64,000 nt of DNA from Candidatus Peregrinibacteria bacterium CG11_big_fil_rev_8_21_14_0_20_49_14 (GTDB lineage Bacteria; Patescibacteriota; Gracilibacteria; Peribacterales; Peribacteraceae). Below, piece after piece: positions 60,500-64,000 of the stretch. A program made the position numbers and the translations under genes. The notes below the pieces were generated by a model. That model was not told the origin of the DNA. It saw nothing but the letters and a program-made list of their open reading frames with translations, and searched no databases. Within the stretch, counting starts at the first letter, position 1. Each line of letters begins with the position of its first letter. The stretch spans positions 1 to 64,000 of the forward strand of contig PCVP01000026.1 in assembly GCA_002787035.1 (NCBI GenBank), read 5' to 3'.

Positions 60500-61824
60500 G
60501 ACTTGAGGAGGGAAGCTTTGAGACCGGAGACGGCCTCGAAGCGGCGGATACAAAGTTCAGCAAACACGGGCTCGATCTCCGCAAGCAGTGCGCGGCGGCG
60601 CATCTGATGACATGCCACCATGAGAGACCCGCTGCCCGCACAGAGATCCAAGACTCTGTCTCCGGGCTTTGTGCAGCGTCTGAGTGCCTTCTCATAGACC
60701 GATGGGGGTTTTTGCGTTGGGTGCTCCATTTCCGATCCATGGACACGCTTGCAGAGCCAAATCGTGAACATATCAATCACGTCCTCGATCATGCGGTTGC
60801 CCGTCCCCACCTCCTTATTCATTACCTCATGAAGATTCGTGACGCCCGGCGCGAGGTAGGGTTTCCCCACGATCCCGTAGACGCAACTTTCTGTCGCCTT
60901 GTTGAAGGCTACCTGGGGAGTCATCGACCAGTTGCCCTTTAACCAGCTGCAGACACGCTGCGGCTTGATGCCCAGCTCCCGATAAAGCGTTTGCAGGAGC
61001 CAGATCCAATTCTCGTCACACCAAAAGAGCACATGCACGTCCGGTTGTGCCACGGAGAGGGCATTCCCAATGAGCTTTCGGAGAAAATCCGCATATTCTT
61101 CCGGGGACTTTTTATCATTCGTCTTGCCCCCATAATGCATCTTCAGGCTGACGCCGCGGTTGTAGTCGAGTCCAATATTGAAAATCGGATCCGTATCAAT
61201 CATCGCCACCTTCGCTTTCCCGACGAGTCGCGAGACGACTGCAGGATCAGTGGAGTCTCCGATGATCAGCCGATGCTCGCCGAGTTGGTATAGCTCACCG
61301 ACCTTCACCGTTGGCTTCTTGATCTTCGCCAACTCCTTCTCAAGGTCGAAGGCATCATCCTCAGTTTCGAGTGCGCCATCCCAAACTTCCGAAAGCTCTG
61401 TCGCATTGAACCCGACATCGAGGAGCATCTCGACATTGAATTCTTTGAGCTTCTCAAAATCCCACTGCCCAGTCGATCGATTCAAGCGGAGATTGAGATC
61501 CTTCTCGCGCCCGATGTCTGGAATGTCCACAAACACCACGGGCACCTCCGTCATCCCGAGACGCCGGGCCGCTTCGAGTCTCATATGGCCTCCTATGAGG
61601 ATGTTCCTGCGCCTGCTCGATCCATTGGCGATGACAGGATCGATGAAGCCATAGCGTCGGATACTCTCCATGAGTTTTTCGAGTTGAGTCTCGTCCCATA
61701 TTCTTGGGTTGTAATCCGCGGAACGCAGATCATCGATTGGCACCGAGACGACCGTGAGACCGGGCGGGCGGATCGGTCTGGTGGATACTTTTGTACGGAT
61801 CTTCTTTCTGCGGCGAGGAGCCAT
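60496..61824 (-). CDS. ParB-like N-terminal domain fused to DNA methyltransferase
   Basis: VSVPIDDLRSADYNPRIW...GFIDPVIANGSSRRRNILIGGHMRLEAARRLG; DTDPIFNIGLDY; HPTQKPPSVYEKALRRCTKPGDRVLDLCAGSGSL. Confidence 0.9.
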   Translation of the reverse strand: MAPRRRKKIRTKVSTRPIRPPGLTVVSVPIDDLRSADYNPRIWDETQLEKLMESIRRYGFIDPVIANGSSRRRNILIGGHMRLEAARRLGMTEVPVVFVDIPDIGREKDLNLRLNRSTGQWDFEKLKEFNVEMLLDVGFNATELSEVWDGALETEDDAFDLEKELAKIKKPTVKVGELYQLGEHRLIIGDSTDPAVVSRLVGKAKVAMIDTDPIFNIGLDYNRGVSLKMHYGGKTNDKKSPEEYADFLRKLIGNALSVAQPDVHVLFWCDENWIWLLQTLYRELGIKPQRVCSWLKGNWSMTPQVAFNKATESCVYGIVGKPYLAPGVTNLHEVMNKEVGTGNRMIEDVIDMFTIWLCKRVHGSEMEHPTQKPPSVYEKALRRCTKPGDRVLDLCAGSGSLMVACHQMRRRALLAEIEPVFAELCIRRFEAVSGLKASLLKS

Positions 61825-61916
61825 GGGAAAGAGGGGGAAAGAAATATGACTCCCTCCTTTATATGCAGAAAAACGTGGCACGGATGAAGTGCCTTATCGG
61901 TGCCATAGCCAGACAC

Positions 61917-62510
61917 TCACTTTGTTTTCTTCCTTCTTTTTGGCTTTCTGTTCAAATTTCTCAGCTTATCAGTACATTCCTTTCTGCCGCAAGTCTCTTG
62001 GTTCGGCCTGTTCTTCCTAGGGATGAACGCCCTGTGACAGAAGCGACAGTGAGGCCCGATCCAGCTACCGATAATGTCTCGAACAGTCACAACCTCACCC
62101 GTGAGCAAGTAGAGAAACCAATTCAATATCCAAATCATGTGGTTCGTGTCTTCTGCTTTTACGAGTGCCGCATCGCCCAAATTCTGTAAGTAAATCCTAC
62201 TACTTTCGCGGAAGATTGACCCTTCATTCAGATGACTTTGCTGCGCCAACCAAAAGCGCCAATTCTGCACTTCCTGAATGGTAAAATGATGTCTCTTCAG
62301 CAATTGCTCTGTCTCTTTTGCCAAACGTGGTTGCTCCTTGAGTTTGTAGTGGGACTTCAATTCGCCGATCATTCCTTTTTTATCTTCCTGATACTCAGGA
62401 AGCAACTTCTCATGTTGCTTGGCCATCCGTGCTCTGGAGGCATCTTTCACTTCTTCGATATCAGCATACAGACGGAGGAAAGTGTTCAACTCCGTTAATT
62501 TTTTCTTCAA
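61917..62510 (-). CDS. hypothetical protein with C-terminal zinc finger
   Basis: CRFCHRAFIPRKNRPNQETCGRKECTDKLRN. Confidence 0.65.
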   Translation of the reverse strand: MKKKLTELNTFLRLYADIEEVKDASRARMAKQHEKLLPEYQEDKKGMIGELKSHYKLKEQPRLAKETEQLLKRHHFTIQEVQNWRFWLAQQSHLNEGSIFRESSRIYLQNLGDAALVKAEDTNHMIWILNWFLYLLTGEVVTVRDIIGSWIGPHCRFCHRAFIPRKNRPNQETCGRKECTDKLRNLNRKPKRRKKTK

Positions 62511-62531
62511 TCGTGATCGAATCGCCCGTCT

Positions 62532-63053
62532 CTATTTTGGAAAAGCTGATGCTTCTTTCTCATACTTCAGGATTGTTTTCACCGCCAACATCTGCCGCTT
62601 GTCGTAGAGCAGTTCAAAGTGACCCTCCAGAAGTTTTCTATTTGTCGTCCATCCGACATGTGGGCGCTCTTTTCGTCGGAAATATTTCTGCGTTGAAGGA
62701 AAATCGTACTCATGGGCATGCCAACGGTCGAGCCAGTTTTCACTCATCCATAGAGATTCCATGTCATACCATTTTTTGCGATCAACTTTTATCGGCTGAA
62801 ATTTTTTTAGATCATGAGGGAAAATCCAGATCCACTGATCGCGCCCCTGATGATGGGCAAAAATTCGAGCGTATTCAACAATGCCGAGGAAGAGCCTCAT
62901 GGCGGGATACAGTAACTTCTGCTTATGCCATTCCTGAAGGCGCTTTTCACTGATGCGAAGATTGTTCCTATCGCACTCACTAACGAATGAACTCTTCGTC
63001 AGAAGCGTCTGTTGGCGGAAGGGCGGTTGCTTTTCATCAGTCGGATATTCCAT
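62532..63053 (-). CDS. hypothetical protein
   Basis: Co-directional with next gene, 21-bp gap; no recognised family. Confidence 0.6.
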   Translation of the reverse strand: MEYPTDEKQPPFRQQTLLTKSSFVSECDRNNLRISEKRLQEWHKQKLLYPAMRLFLGIVEYARIFAHHQGRDQWIWIFPHDLKKFQPIKVDRKKWYDMESLWMSENWLDRWHAHEYDFPSTQKYFRRKERPHVGWTTNRKLLEGHFELLYDKRQMLAVKTILKYEKEASAFPK

Positions 63054-63155
63054 GAATAAAGTATAGTCTTTGTGTCACTCCATTGTTCAGGATGCTATCG
63101 GATACCTCGTATCCCCATAACACAGAACACGCAGCAATCTCCACTTCTCATGTGA

Positions 63156-64000
63156 TCATTGTGTTTCAGTCTCTGCGTTCGCAAGCAGGGCCGCCCCACG
63201 AACCGTCGCATCTGCAAGAGTGCCGCCCGCAAGCTTCGATGGCTTCATACCGGGCAATAGCCATGCTGATATCTCCTTCTCAATAATAGACAAGTGGGGT
63301 TTCAGTGCCCTTCCCGTACTGCCGCCAAAAACGACAATAGCTGGATCGATGAAATGCATGGCGCTCACAATGAACCAAGCGACCTCACGGATCACTTCCG
63401 GTTGGAGGAAACTGCACACGTGTCCTTCCAGATAATCCTGTGGCCTCCGCGCTGCTTCACACCGTCTGCCCATCGCTGTGCCAGATAAGAACTGCTCGAC
63501 GTCTCCGCGTCGGTCTTCCGTCGGATAGGGAGGCTGACCAGGCATAAGGAGTGCATGCCCCACTTCGCCTGCATAGCCGTGCGTTCCACGGAAGAGTTCG
63601 CCATTGATGACGATCCCTCCACCCACTCCTGTACCGAGCGTCACGCCCAGCACGATACGATGTCCCTTTCCCGCGCCAAGCAGGGCTTCTGCATAGGCGA
63701 AACAACGAGCATCATTCTCGATTGCCACTGGCAGGCCGGTGGCGCTGGAAAGCCACTGACGAATATCCACATTGTCGGAACCGGGGATGTTCGGCATGGA
63801 AATAACGTGCTTCGTCTTCGGATCGATGAACCCCGGCACCCCCAGACCGATGGCAACGGTATCGGGAGCGCGGATCAGCTTCACTGCTTTCAGCAGACGA
63901 TCTTGGACCGCAGCAAACCCTTCGGCTGCTTCCGTCGGAAAGCCCTCAGATGTTCGTGGAACCATCGTTGCCGTATCGAAGAGTGCCAGTGCCGTCTTCG
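63156..64000 (-). CDS. ROK family sugar kinase/regulator, 5' end beyond window
   Basis: KTALALFDTATMVPRTSEG, GLGVPGFIDPKT, GVTLGTGVGGGIVINGELFRGTHGYAGEVGH; frame open to the window edge. Confidence 0.92.
   Translation of the reverse strand, partial: KTALALFDTATMVPRTSEGFPTEAAEGFAAVQDRLLKAVKLIRAPDTVAIGLGVPGFIDPKTKHVISMPNIPGSDNVDIRQWLSSATGLPVAIENDARCFAYAEALLGAGKGHRIVLGVTLGTGVGGGIVINGELFRGTHGYAGEVGHALLMPGQPPYPTEDRRGDVEQFLSGTAMGRRCEAARRPQDYLEGHVCSFLQPEVIREVAWFIVSAMHFIDPAIVVFGGSTGRALKPHLSIIEKEISAWLLPGMKPSKLAGGTLADATVRGAALLANAETETQ

Overview
The window is gene-dense, mostly single-gene bacterial DNA that uses the standard code (UGA acts as stop). Gene content looks like a Patescibacteria/CPR-type or similarly streamlined bacterium; that assignment is inference. 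Core genes include a fatty-acid desaturase, typA/bipA, a DEAD-box helicase, pyrK-pyrD, a Liv-type ABC transporter, pyrG, a membrane pyrophosphatase, proS, uvrC, bL25 and two tRNA-Glu genes. A large uncharacterised minus-strand cluster (22.7-33.9 kb) encodes a 2024-aa protein plus several 'MATP...' proteins. The right third (about 44-63 kb) is accessory. It holds a serine recombinase abutting tRNA-Glu(CTC), flanked by a perfect 76-bp inverted repeat. Next to it is an XRE + Type III R-M cassette flanked by a separate perfect 92-bp inverted repeat. Then come a Zn-ribbon/Shedu-like nuclease candidate, a secreted nuclease-SLH protein, and a second serine recombinase with a packaging module (TerS, two tandem TerL, two tandem DNA methyltransferases) but no structural phage genes. 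Other leads are a near-perfect CIRCE operator in front of a 26-codon ORF, a UvrC with an in-frame GNAT domain, a RimK-like ligase fused to a DUF1704/MATCAP-like peptidase next to a 7TM protein, and a probable AUA start for typA. No rRNA genes or CRISPR arrays were seen. All family calls are by eye from motifs; no searches were run.
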